NCBI RefSeq assembly: GCF_002844535.1
Contig: NZ_PJNH01000001.1
Location: 434,001-498,000 of the forward strand
DNA: 64,000 nt
From: Halalkalibacillus sediminis
GTDB lineage: Bacteria > Bacillota > Bacilli > Bacillales > Alkalibacillaceae
Direction of reading: 5' to 3'
This document shows, one piece after another, positions 57,484 to 64,000 of this stretch. Below the pieces are notes generated by a model. It searched no databases. It was not told the origin of the DNA and saw nothing but the letters and a program-made list of their open reading frames with translations. Within the stretch, counting starts at the first letter, position 1. Every line of letters begins with the position of its first letter. A program made the position numbers and the translations under genes.

Positions 57484-59709
57484 ATGAAAAAAATGCGTAT
57501 TTATGAATATGCCAAAGAACACAATTTATCAAGTAAAGAAGTCATTCAAGAACTGAAGCAGTTGGATATCGAAGTAGCTAACCACATGTCTACAATTAGT
57601 GAAAATACAATCAGACAATTAGATAATCGCTTGAACAAGGGTCAGGCACCTAAACAACAAAGTGAGCAACCAGAGAAGAAGAAGGAAGCTGCATCTGACC
57701 AAAAGCAGAATAAAAAGCAACAGTCATCTAACCAAAATAACCAAAACAACCAAAAATCAACTCAATCCAAAGATAAACCAAATCAATCCAAGAACCAGAA
57801 TCAATCAAAGCAACAAAATAACCCGAACCACTCAAAGAAAAACAATAAGAACAATAATCGCAATAACAATAGAAACCAAAATAATAAAGGTTCTAGAAAC
57901 CAACGTAACCAGAATAATAATCAAAAACAACAGCAGCCGCCTAAAAAGCAAGAGATGCCATCAAAAATCACCTATCAAGGATCGTTGACAGTTGGTGAAC
58001 TATCAGAAAAATTAGGAAAAGATTCTTCTGAAATCATTAAAAAGTTAATGATGTTAGGCGTAATGGCTACAATCAATCAACAATTGGATTCTGAAACTAT
58101 AGAGTTGATTTGTGATGATTACGGCGTTGAGGTTGAAGAAGAAATTGTAGTAGATAAGACTGATTTAGAGAACTATATTGTTGAGGACAATGAAGAAGAT
58201 TTAATCGTACGTCCTGCTGTCGTAACTATTATGGGTCACGTCGACCATGGTAAAACAACTTTACTTGACTCTATTCGTCATACAAAAGTGACTGAAGGTG
58301 AAGCTGGTGGAATCACCCAGCATATTGGTGCCTACCAGATCGAATCAAATAACAAAAAGATTACTTTCTTGGATACTCCAGGACACGCTGCGTTCACAAG
58401 TATGCGTTCAAGAGGTGCTCAGGTAACTGATATCGCGATCCTAGTTGTAGCTGCTGATGATGGTGTAATGCCACAGACAGTTGAAGCAATCAACCATGCG
58501 AAAGCTGCAGAAGTACCTATCATTATTGCTGTAAACAAGATTGATAAAGAGGGTGCTGATCCGAGTCGAGTCATGCAGGAACTGACTGAATATGAGCTTG
58601 TACCTGAAGATTGGGGTGGAGACACGATCTTCGTTCCTCTTTCAGCTTTGCAAGGTGAAGGTATCGATGATTTAGTCGAAATGATTAATCTTGTTGCTGA
58701 AGTGGAAGAATTGAAGGCCAACCCTGAACAGACTGCTTCTGGTACTGTCATTGAAGCACAGCTAGAAAAAGGTCGAGGAAGCGTAGCAACTTTCTTAGTT
58801 CAAAACGGAACTCTGAAAATTGGCGATTCTCTAGTAGTTGGAACCACATATGGACGGGTGCGTGCTATGGTCAATGATTTAGGGAAGCGTGTGACTGAGG
58901 CTGGACCGTCAACCCCGGTCGAAGTGACTGGTTTGAATGGAGTTCCACATGCTGGCGATCGTTTTGTCGTATTTACTGACGAAAAACAAGCGAAGCAAAT
59001 CGCTGACCTTCGTTCTCAAAAGCAGGTTGAAGAAGACCGTGGTTCTTCTGCAAAAGTTAATTTGGATGACTTGTTTGAGCAAATCAAACAAGGTGAAATG
59101 AAAGAAATTAATGTTATCGTTAAAGCAGATGTCCAAGGTTCTGTGGAGGCAGTTGCTGCTTCATTACAAAAGATTGAAGTAGAAGGCGTTAATATTAAAA
59201 TCATCCACACAGGTGTCGGAGCTATAACTGAGTCTGATATTATTTTAGCGGCAGCTTCAAATGCTGTTGTTATCGGGTTTAACGTACGCCCAGATGGAAA
59301 TGCTAAGCGTACAGCTGAAACAGAAAATATTGACATCCGTTTACACCGCGTAATTTATAAAGCAATTGAAGAAATTGAAGCGGCAATGAAAGGAATGCTT
59401 GACCCTGAGTATGAAGAAAAAGTTATTGGTCAAGCTGAAGTAAGAGAGACATTCAAAGTATCTAAGATCGGTACAATTGCTGGCTCATATGTAATTGAAG
59501 GTAAAATTTCTCGTAACGCTGGAGTACGCATCATTCGTAATGGAGTAGTTCAGTTCGAAGGGGAAATTGATACTCTCAAGCGCTTTAAGGACGATGCTAA
59601 AGAAGTACAAACGAATTATGAGTGTGGTATTACAATCAAAAACTTCAACGATATTAAAGAAGGAGATATCATTGAAGCGTTTGTAATGGAAGAAATTGAA
59701 CGCACATGA
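57484..59709 (+). CDS. infB: Translation initiation factor IF-2
   Basis: It delivers fMet-tRNA to the 30S subunit. It has 741 residues. A small N-terminal domain (about 1-55) is followed by a low-complexity Asn/Gln/Lys-rich stretch (about 58-160), then the second IF2-N domain, G domain with GHVDHGKTT from about 251, DTPGHAAF and NKIDK, and domains II-IV. GGGGGTGA precedes ATG 57484. The low-complexity stretch opens a false frame at 57662-57988. Confidence 0.98.
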   Translation: MKKMRIYEYAKEHNLSSKEVIQELKQLDIEVANHMSTISENTIRQLDNRLNKGQAPKQQSEQPEKKKEAASDQKQNKKQQSSNQNNQNNQKSTQSKDKPNQSKNQNQSKQQNNPNHSKKNNKNNNRNNNRNQNNKGSRNQRNQNNNQKQQQPPKKQEMPSKITYQGSLTVGELSEKLGKDSSEIIKKLMMLGVMATINQQLDSETIELICDDYGVEVEEEIVVDKTDLENYIVEDNEEDLIVRPAVVTIMGHVDHGKTTLLDSIRHTKVTEGEAGGITQHIGAYQIESNNKKITFLDTPGHAAFTSMRSRGAQVTDIAILVVAADDGVMPQTVEAINHAKAAEVPIIIAVNKIDKEGADPSRVMQELTEYELVPEDWGGDTIFVPLSALQGEGIDDLVEMINLVAEVEELKANPEQTASGTVIEAQLEKGRGSVATFLVQNGTLKIGDSLVVGTTYGRVRAMVNDLGKRVTEAGPSTPVEVTGLNGVPHAGDRFVVFTDEKQAKQIADLRSQKQVEEDRGSSAKVNLDDLFEQIKQGEMKEINVIVKADVQGSVEAVAASLQKIEVEGVNIKIIHTGVGAITESDIILAAASNAVVIGFNVRPDGNAKRTAETENIDIRLHRVIYKAIEEIEAAMKGMLDPEYEEKVIGQAEVRETFKVSKIGTIAGSYVIEGKISRNAGVRIIRNGVVQFEGEIDTLKRFKDDAKEVQTNYECGITIKNFNDIKEGDIIEAFVMEEIERT

Positions 59710-59984
59710 TCGGTTACCTCTATGTCGAGTGCATGATTTACGATGTGCAATCGTTGAAGAGTAAGCGGTCAGTGGTAAAGCAAACCGTTCATTCCATTCA
59801 AAATCGATACAATGTCAGTATTACAGAAATTGATTACCATGATATTTGGCAAAGGACAGCTTTTGGAATTGCGACAGTATCGACTCAGAAAGTAATGGCT
59901 GAGAAAATATTACAAGATGTCCTGGCTCAAATTGAAGGTAGAACTGATTTGGAAGTGACAATTATTGAATATGAATGGCTTTGA
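59706..59984 (+). CDS. ylxP: YlxP (DUF503) protein
   Basis: A 92-residue conserved protein ([25 protein letters not shown]), always next to rbfA in Bacilli. It overlaps infB by four bases (ATGA). Linked by position to ribosome assembly; function unclear. Confidence 0.93.
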   Translation: MIGYLYVECMIYDVQSLKSKRSVVKQTVHSIQNRYNVSITEIDYHDIWQRTAFGIATVSTQKVMAEKILQDVLAQIEGRTDLEVTIIEYEWL

Positions 59985-60013
59985 TGGAAAGAGACACGCT
60001 GAGGTGATCATTG

Positions 60014-60358
60014 ATGAATAATATTCGTGCAAACCGAATAGCGGAACAAATGAAAAAAGAACTTGGAGATATCCTATCCCGTAAAATAAAAGATCCAAGA
60101 GTTGGTTTTGTGACGGTCACGGGTGTTGAAGTAACTGGTGACCTTCAACAAGCAAAAGTTTTCATTTCTATTTTTGGAGACGAAGAGAAAAAAGAGGAAA
60201 CACTTGTTGGTTTGGCAAAATCAAAAGGTTTCATCCGTTCAGAAATCGGTAAGAGAATAAGACTTAGAAAAACTCCTGAAATCACGTTTGAAATAGATGA
60301 AGCGATCGAGCGAGGTAATAAAATCGAGCGTATCATCCAAGACCTGAATGAAGAGTAA
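60014..60358 (+). CDS. rbfA: Ribosome-binding factor A
   Basis: A KH-domain factor for 16S rRNA 5'-end maturation and cold adaptation. It has 114 residues with [14 protein letters not shown] and [29 protein letters not shown] at 60001-60008 supports ATG 60014; TTG 60011 is in frame but closer. Confidence 0.96.
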   Translation: MNNIRANRIAEQMKKELGDILSRKIKDPRVGFVTVTGVEVTGDLQQAKVFISIFGDEEKKEETLVGLAKSKGFIRSEIGKRIRLRKTPEITFEIDEAIERGNKIERIIQDLNEE

Positions 60359-60382
60359 ATCGAGTCGAATAATGAAATTGTG

Positions 60383-60432
60383 CAACCTCTGCGATGACGA
60401 ATATGTTATTTCAGAGGTTGTAAAATTATTTT
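60383..60432 (+). terminator. Possible terminator after rbfA
   Basis: CAACCTCTG (60383-60391) pairs perfectly with CAGAGGTTG (60412-60420) over a 20-base loop, followed by AT-rich sequence with TTATTTT. The long loop and weak T tract make it uncertain. Confidence 0.45.
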
Positions 60433-60466
60433 AGCCTGTAAGAAAATATAAAATGTGGGCGTTAAA

Positions 60467-60518
60467 TTGTCTAGCTCCAGTCACTAAGTTTCTATCAGGG
60501 AACTTGCGCTTTTCTTAT
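60467..60518 (+). repeat. Degenerate copy of a Bacillaceae intergenic repeat
   Basis: The segment begins TTGTCTAGCTCCAG and ends TTGCGCTTTTCTTAT. From memory these match the ends of a repeat scattered in intergenic DNA of many Bacillaceae. The middle is short and folds AAGTTTC (60486-60492) with GGAACTT (60499-60505). The rest of the 240-base gap 60359-60598 has no gene. Confidence 0.5.
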
Positions 60519-60598
60519 GGTACATACAAGTAAATCGTTTGAGACTTTTTGATCTTAGTTCTAAATCTATATAAGTGTCTCACAATGGAGGTTTAAAA

Positions 60599-61507
60599 AT
60601 GAACGGAATCATCCCTCTGTGGAAGCCAAAAGGAATGACTTCCCATGATTGTGTCGATCGGATCCGGAAAATAATGAAAACTAAAAAGGTTGGTCATACA
60701 GGCACCCTGGACCCAGAGGTTGAAGGAGTTTTACCTATATGCATCGGTAAAGCTACAAAAATCGTATCTTTAATGACTCAACATCAAAAAGAATACCGAA
60801 CTGAAATCTCATTAGGCCGCTCAACCACTACAGAAGATTTCACAGGAGAGACCGTCGAAACCAAAGAAGTTGATCGTGAATTATCAATTGAAGAATGCGA
60901 GAAAGCTTTGAATCATTTCATTGGTGAAATTGATCAGATTCCGCCCATGTATTCAGCTGTAAAAGTAAACGGCATGAAACTATATGAATATGCGAGAGAA
61001 GGATTAACAGTTGAACGACCATCAAGGGTTGTCAAAATACATAATATAACTCTCCTATCTGGTGAACTGGTCCGGGTAGGAGATATGGATGTGCGTTTCA
61101 CATTCAATGTACACTGCTCAGGGGGTACCTACATTCGCACTTTATGTGTAGATATAGGAAAAGCTTTAGGTTATCCTGCACATATGTCTGAATTGACTCG
61201 CCTACAATCTGGCGCTTTCGTTTCTGATGACAGTGTAACTTTTTCACAAATACAACAAGCGGTGGACGATGAGGATTTTGATCGTATATTTTTACCTATG
61301 AAATATGCTTTACCAGAACTGCGTGAATATGTCATCACAGACACCGAGCTGATTCGTTTCCATCAAGGACAAGTTTTACCGATTCCTGAGGAACTAACTG
61401 AGGAAAAAATGTTTAAGGTTATTGATCCTAATGGAGCTTTGATAGCTATTTATCAACCCCACCCTAAAAAAACAGGGCTGATGAAGCCAGTAAAAGTACT
61501 AGTGTAA
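60599..61507 (+). CDS. truB: tRNA pseudouridine-55 synthase TruB
   Basis: It makes pseudouridine 55 in the T loop of tRNAs. It has 302 residues. The catalytic Asp38 lies in VGHTGTLDPEVEGVLP, with YSAVKVNGMKLYEYAREG and CSGGTYIRTLC further on. TGGAGG precedes ATG 60599. trmFO, which would make the adjacent m5U54, is missing from its usual place in this window. Confidence 0.97.
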   Translation: MNGIIPLWKPKGMTSHDCVDRIRKIMKTKKVGHTGTLDPEVEGVLPICIGKATKIVSLMTQHQKEYRTEISLGRSTTTEDFTGETVETKEVDRELSIEECEKALNHFIGEIDQIPPMYSAVKVNGMKLYEYAREGLTVERPSRVVKIHNITLLSGELVRVGDMDVRFTFNVHCSGGTYIRTLCVDIGKALGYPAHMSELTRLQSGAFVSDDSVTFSQIQQAVDDEDFDRIFLPMKYALPELREYVITDTELIRFHQGQVLPIPEELTEEKMFKVIDPNGALIAIYQPHPKKTGLMKPVKVLV

Positions 61508-61520
61508 GGAAGGTGGAAAC

Positions 61521-62462
61521 ATGAAAGTATTCAGACTATCCAAACCAGAAGATGCATCATCACAGTCATTTGACCCATCAACTGTAGCCGTTGGTTATTT
61601 TGATGGCGTACATATTGGTCATCAACATGTTATCCAGCATGCAATAGACATTGCAGATGAAAAAAACATCAAATCGGCCGTCATGACTTTCGATCCTCAT
61701 CCCAAATCAGTCATTAAACAAGAAGAATTACATGATCACTTAATTTCGACCCTTGATGAAAAAATATCGATATTTGAATCAATGGGAATCGATTATGTAT
61801 TTGTTGTTACTTTCAGTCAGGAATTGTCTAAGTTGTCACCAGAAAAATTCGTAGAACATTATTTCATTGACTTAAATGTAAAACACATTATCGGGGGATT
61901 TGATTTTTCATTTGGTTATAAAGGTAAGGGAAAACTTGAAAATCTTCCGGAGTATACAGATGAACCGATTGAATTCAGCGTAATCGATAAAGTTACTTTA
62001 GGGGAAGAAAAAGTCAGTTCCACTTACATTAGACAGGCTGTGAAAAATGGTGACATGAAAACAGCAAATGAGCTTTTAGGTAGAGTTTTCTCTCTTCGTG
62101 CACCAGTAAAGAAAGGTCATCAGAGAGGCCGTACCATCGGTTTCCCCACTGCAAATTTAGACATTGACAGCGAAATGTTAGTACCTAAAGTCGGTGTTTA
62201 CGCGGTAACCGCAACGGTAAATGATGAACACCTTTCCGGAATGGCGAACATCGGTTTTAACCCTACGTTTGAAGATATACACGAAAAACCATCTGTAGAG
62301 GTTTATCTCTTTGATTTTGATGCTGATATTTATGGTGAAACCATTGAGGTGAAATTCCATCATTATTTAAGAGATGAAGAAACCTTTTCTTCTGTAGATG
62401 AATTGGTTGAACAGATGAACGAGGATGAAAAACAAACAAAAAAATTCTTTAATCGATTGTAG
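61521..62462 (+). CDS. ribF: Bifunctional riboflavin kinase / FAD synthetase
   Basis: It converts riboflavin to FMN and FAD. It has 313 residues. The N-terminal adenylyltransferase domain has GYFDGVHIGHQHVI and TFDPHP, and the C-terminal kinase domain has GRTIGFPTANLDID and GVYAVTATV. No FMN riboswitch is seen upstream (14-base gap). AAGGTGG precedes ATG 61521. Confidence 0.97.
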   Translation: MKVFRLSKPEDASSQSFDPSTVAVGYFDGVHIGHQHVIQHAIDIADEKNIKSAVMTFDPHPKSVIKQEELHDHLISTLDEKISIFESMGIDYVFVVTFSQELSKLSPEKFVEHYFIDLNVKHIIGGFDFSFGYKGKGKLENLPEYTDEPIEFSVIDKVTLGEEKVSSTYIRQAVKNGDMKTANELLGRVFSLRAPVKKGHQRGRTIGFPTANLDIDSEMLVPKVGVYAVTATVNDEHLSGMANIGFNPTFEDIHEKPSVEVYLFDFDADIYGETIEVKFHHYLRDEETFSSVDELVEQMNEDEKQTKKFFNRL

Positions 62463-62470
62463 GATATGAC

Positions 62471-62499
62471 TTGCAATTTTCCTTCAAAAAATGTATCGT
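62471..62499 (+). promoter_or_regulatory. Candidate promoter for rpsO
   Basis: TTGCAA at 62471-62476 and TATCGT at 62494-62499 with a 17-base spacer. The -10 is imperfect, so confidence is modest. Confidence 0.4.
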
Positions 62500-62524
62500 A
62501 TGATTGTATGGAAAACAACCTTTT

Positions 62525-62584
62525 TCTTGGCTTCTCGCTTCTCCAGCGAACGCTAGGAAACAGGGGATTACTAAGATTAGGAGG
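62525..62584 (+). ncRNA. Structured leader of rpsO with possible pseudoknot
   Basis: An outer stem TCTTGG (62525-62530) with CTAAGA (62571-62576) encloses hairpin TCGCT (62535-62539) with AGCGA (62545-62549). Its loop TCTCC (62540-62544) can pair with the Shine-Dalgarno GGAGG (62580-62584). This fits translational autoregulation by S15, known for rpsO leaders in other bacteria; the specific fold is inference. Confidence 0.6.
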
Positions 62585-62592
62585 TGAACAGG

Positions 62593-62862
62593 ATGGCTAT
62601 AACACAAGAGCGTAAAAATGAGCTTATCAATGAATATAAGACTCATGAAAATGATACTGGATCTCCAGAGGTTCAGATCGCTATCCTAACTGAACAAATC
62701 ACTGAGTTGAATGGTCATTTCAAAGAGCACAAAAAAGACCATCATTCTCGTCGTGGATTATTTAAAATGGTTGGTAAACGTCGTAACTTGTTAAACTACT
62801 TACGTAACAAAGACGTTCAGCGCTACCGTGACTTAATTCAAAAACTTGGACTACGTAGATAA
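62593..62862 (+). CDS. rpsO: 30S ribosomal protein S15
   Basis: It binds the central domain of 16S rRNA early in 30S assembly. It has 89 residues, the standard length. Conserved [19 protein letters not shown], and [24 protein letters not shown] in the RNA-binding face. GGAGGTGA precedes ATG 62593. Confidence 0.98.
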   Translation: MAITQERKNELINEYKTHENDTGSPEVQIAILTEQITELNGHFKEHKKDHHSRRGLFKMVGKRRNLLNYLRNKDVQRYRDLIQKLGLRR

Positions 62863-62870
62863 GACTGGAA

Positions 62871-62897
62871 AAGCGGGCGAAGACCCGCTTTTTCTTT
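62871..62897 (+). terminator. Intrinsic terminator after rpsO
   Basis: AAGCGGG (62871-62877) pairs with CCCGCTT (62884-62890), followed by a T tract. pnp follows 89 bases later; read-through or a weak own promoter is possible. Confidence 0.88.
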
Positions 62898-62985
62898 CAT
62901 TCTACAGAATATTTTATTGTATATGTTGTGGGACTTTTCACCATAATTACATATAGCAATAGATTTGAGAGGGGTCGTAAGATTT

Positions 62986-64000
62986 ATGTCCAATGAAATG
63001 AAAACATATTCAATAGATTTAGCAGGAAGAACTTTGACTTTTGAAATTGGTGAAGTAGCTAAACAGGCAAACGGTGCTGCAATGGTCCGTTACGGAGATA
63101 CATCTGTAATGGTGGCTGCAACAGCTTCTAGTAAACCTAAAGACTTACCGTTCTTTCCTTTAACAATCAATTACGAAGAAAAACTTTATGCTGTTGGTAA
63201 AATACCAGGCGGATTCATAAAACGTGAGGGTCGTCCTAGTGACAAAGCTGTTCTGACTTCTCGTTTGATTGACCGTCCGATTCGTCCGATGTTTCCAGAT
63301 GGATTCAGAAATGAAGTTCAAGTCATTAGCACAGTAATGAGTGTTGATCAAGACTGCCCTTCAGATATTACAGCAATGATCGGTTCCTCGATCGCCCTTT
63401 GTGTATCAGACATTCCTTTCGGCGGTCCGATTGCAGGAGTAAATGTAGGTAGAATCGATAATGAATTCGTCATCAATCCGACAATCGAACAAATGGAAAA
63501 AAGTGATATCCAATTGACTGTTGCTGGAAACAAAGATGCTGTCAACATGGTTGAAGCAGGTGCTAAAGAAGTGCCAGAAGAAACGATGTTAGAAGCGATC
63601 ATGTTTGGTCATGAAGAAATCAAACGTCTGTGTGAATTCCAAGAGAAAGTAATCGAAGAAGTAGGGAAAGAAAAAACTGAAATTCCTTTATTCACTCCTG
63701 ATGAAACAATTGCTGAAGAAGTTGAGAAACTTGCAAAAGACCGCTTAGTTGCAGCGATTCAAACAGAAGAGAAAAAAGCCCGTGAGGACGCAATAGAAGA
63801 CGTCAAACAAGTTGTGATTGAATCCTTCGAAGAAAAGGAAGTTGAAGAGGACGTCATCAAGCAAGTTAAAGATGTACTGGATTCTATTGTGAAAGAAGAA
63901 GTCCGTCGATTGATCACTGAAGAGAAGGTTCGCCCTGACGGTAGAGGTGTCGATGAAATTCGTCCACTTTCTTCACGTACGAAAGTTTTACCTCGTACAC
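62986..64000 (+). CDS. pnp: Polyribonucleotide nucleotidyltransferase, N-terminal part (3' end outside window)
   Basis: PNPase is a phosphorolytic 3' to 5' exoribonuclease of the RNA degradation machinery. The frame is open from ATG 62986 to the window edge, giving about 338 residues. Seen: the first RNase PH core with [50 protein letters not shown] (conserved), [11 protein letters not shown], then the all-helical linker and the start of the second core ([17 protein letters not shown]). GAGGGG lies upstream; ATG 62998 is a less likely start. Confidence 0.97.
   Translation, partial: MSNEMKTYSIDLAGRTLTFEIGEVAKQANGAAMVRYGDTSVMVAATASSKPKDLPFFPLTINYEEKLYAVGKIPGGFIKREGRPSDKAVLTSRLIDRPIRPMFPDGFRNEVQVISTVMSVDQDCPSDITAMIGSSIALCVSDIPFGGPIAGVNVGRIDNEFVINPTIEQMEKSDIQLTVAGNKDAVNMVEAGAKEVPEETMLEAIMFGHEEIKRLCEFQEKVIEEVGKEKTEIPLFTPDETIAEEVEKLAKDRLVAAIQTEEKKAREDAIEDVKQVVIESFEEKEVEEDVIKQVKDVLDSIVKEEVRRLITEEKVRPDGRGVDEIRPLSSRTKVLPRT

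Noticed and set aside
57662-57988. 108-codon + strand frame inside infB
   Set aside because: Produced by the Asn/Gln/Lys low-complexity repeat read in another frame; no ribosome site and no gene evidence.
61508-61520. Possible FMN riboswitch before ribF
   Set aside because: The 13-base gap is too short; ribF is simply translated downstream of truB.

Overview
The window is a conserved stretch of chromosome from a low-GC Gram-positive bacterium of the order Bacillales, most likely family Bacillaceae. This rests on gene order (rnhB-ylqG-ylqH-sucCD-dprA-topA-xerC-hslVU-codY, then a single fla/che operon with swrD, sigD and swrB, then rpsB-tsf-pyrH-frr-uppS-cdsA-dxr-rasP-proS-polC-rimP-nusA-ylxR-ylxQ-infB-ylxP-rbfA-truB-ribF-rpsO-pnp), AGGAGG-type ribosome binding sites, and frequent TTG/GTG starts. 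A moderately halophilic relative of Halobacillus or Virgibacillus is possible, but genus cannot be fixed from sequence alone. Every gene lies on the + strand. There is no insertion sequence, prophage, CRISPR array, tRNA or rRNA.

Layout. Positions 1-2.6 kb hold the 3' end of rnhB, a glutamine-rich FliK-like protein and a stand-alone FlhB C-terminal domain. Positions 2.7-4.9 kb hold succinyl-CoA synthetase (sucCD) with its own promoter and terminator. Positions 4.9-8.05 kb hold dprA and topA. Positions 8.05-12.07 kb hold a promoter-led xerC-hslV-hslU-codY operon; trmFO, which sits between topA and xerC in B. subtilis, is absent and an AT-rich gap replaces it. Positions 12.2-41.5 kb hold one fla/che operon of 34 tightly packed genes with no internal terminator that I could see. 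They build the basal body, rod, hook, C-ring, type III export gate and chemotaxis core, and end with the flagellar sigma factor sigD, three less familiar genes around it (one before sigD, two after), and swrB. Positions 41.5-64.0 kb hold translation, lipid and isoprenoid, DNA-replication and RNA-maturation genes in the usual Bacillales order, ending inside pnp.

Regulation visible in the DNA: a near-consensus CodY box (13/15) just upstream of flgB, linking the adjacent codY gene to motility; structured leaders before rpsB and rpsO; an extended -10 promoter plus terminator-like attenuator before rimP-nusA-infB; and a hairpin placed exactly between the Shine-Dalgarno sequence and start codon of swrD. 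I found no convincing previously undescribed multi-gene system. The most unusual signals are RNA-level ones (swrD, rpsO, rimP leaders, and tandem hairpins before flgE) and the lineage-specific extra genes in the fla/che operon.
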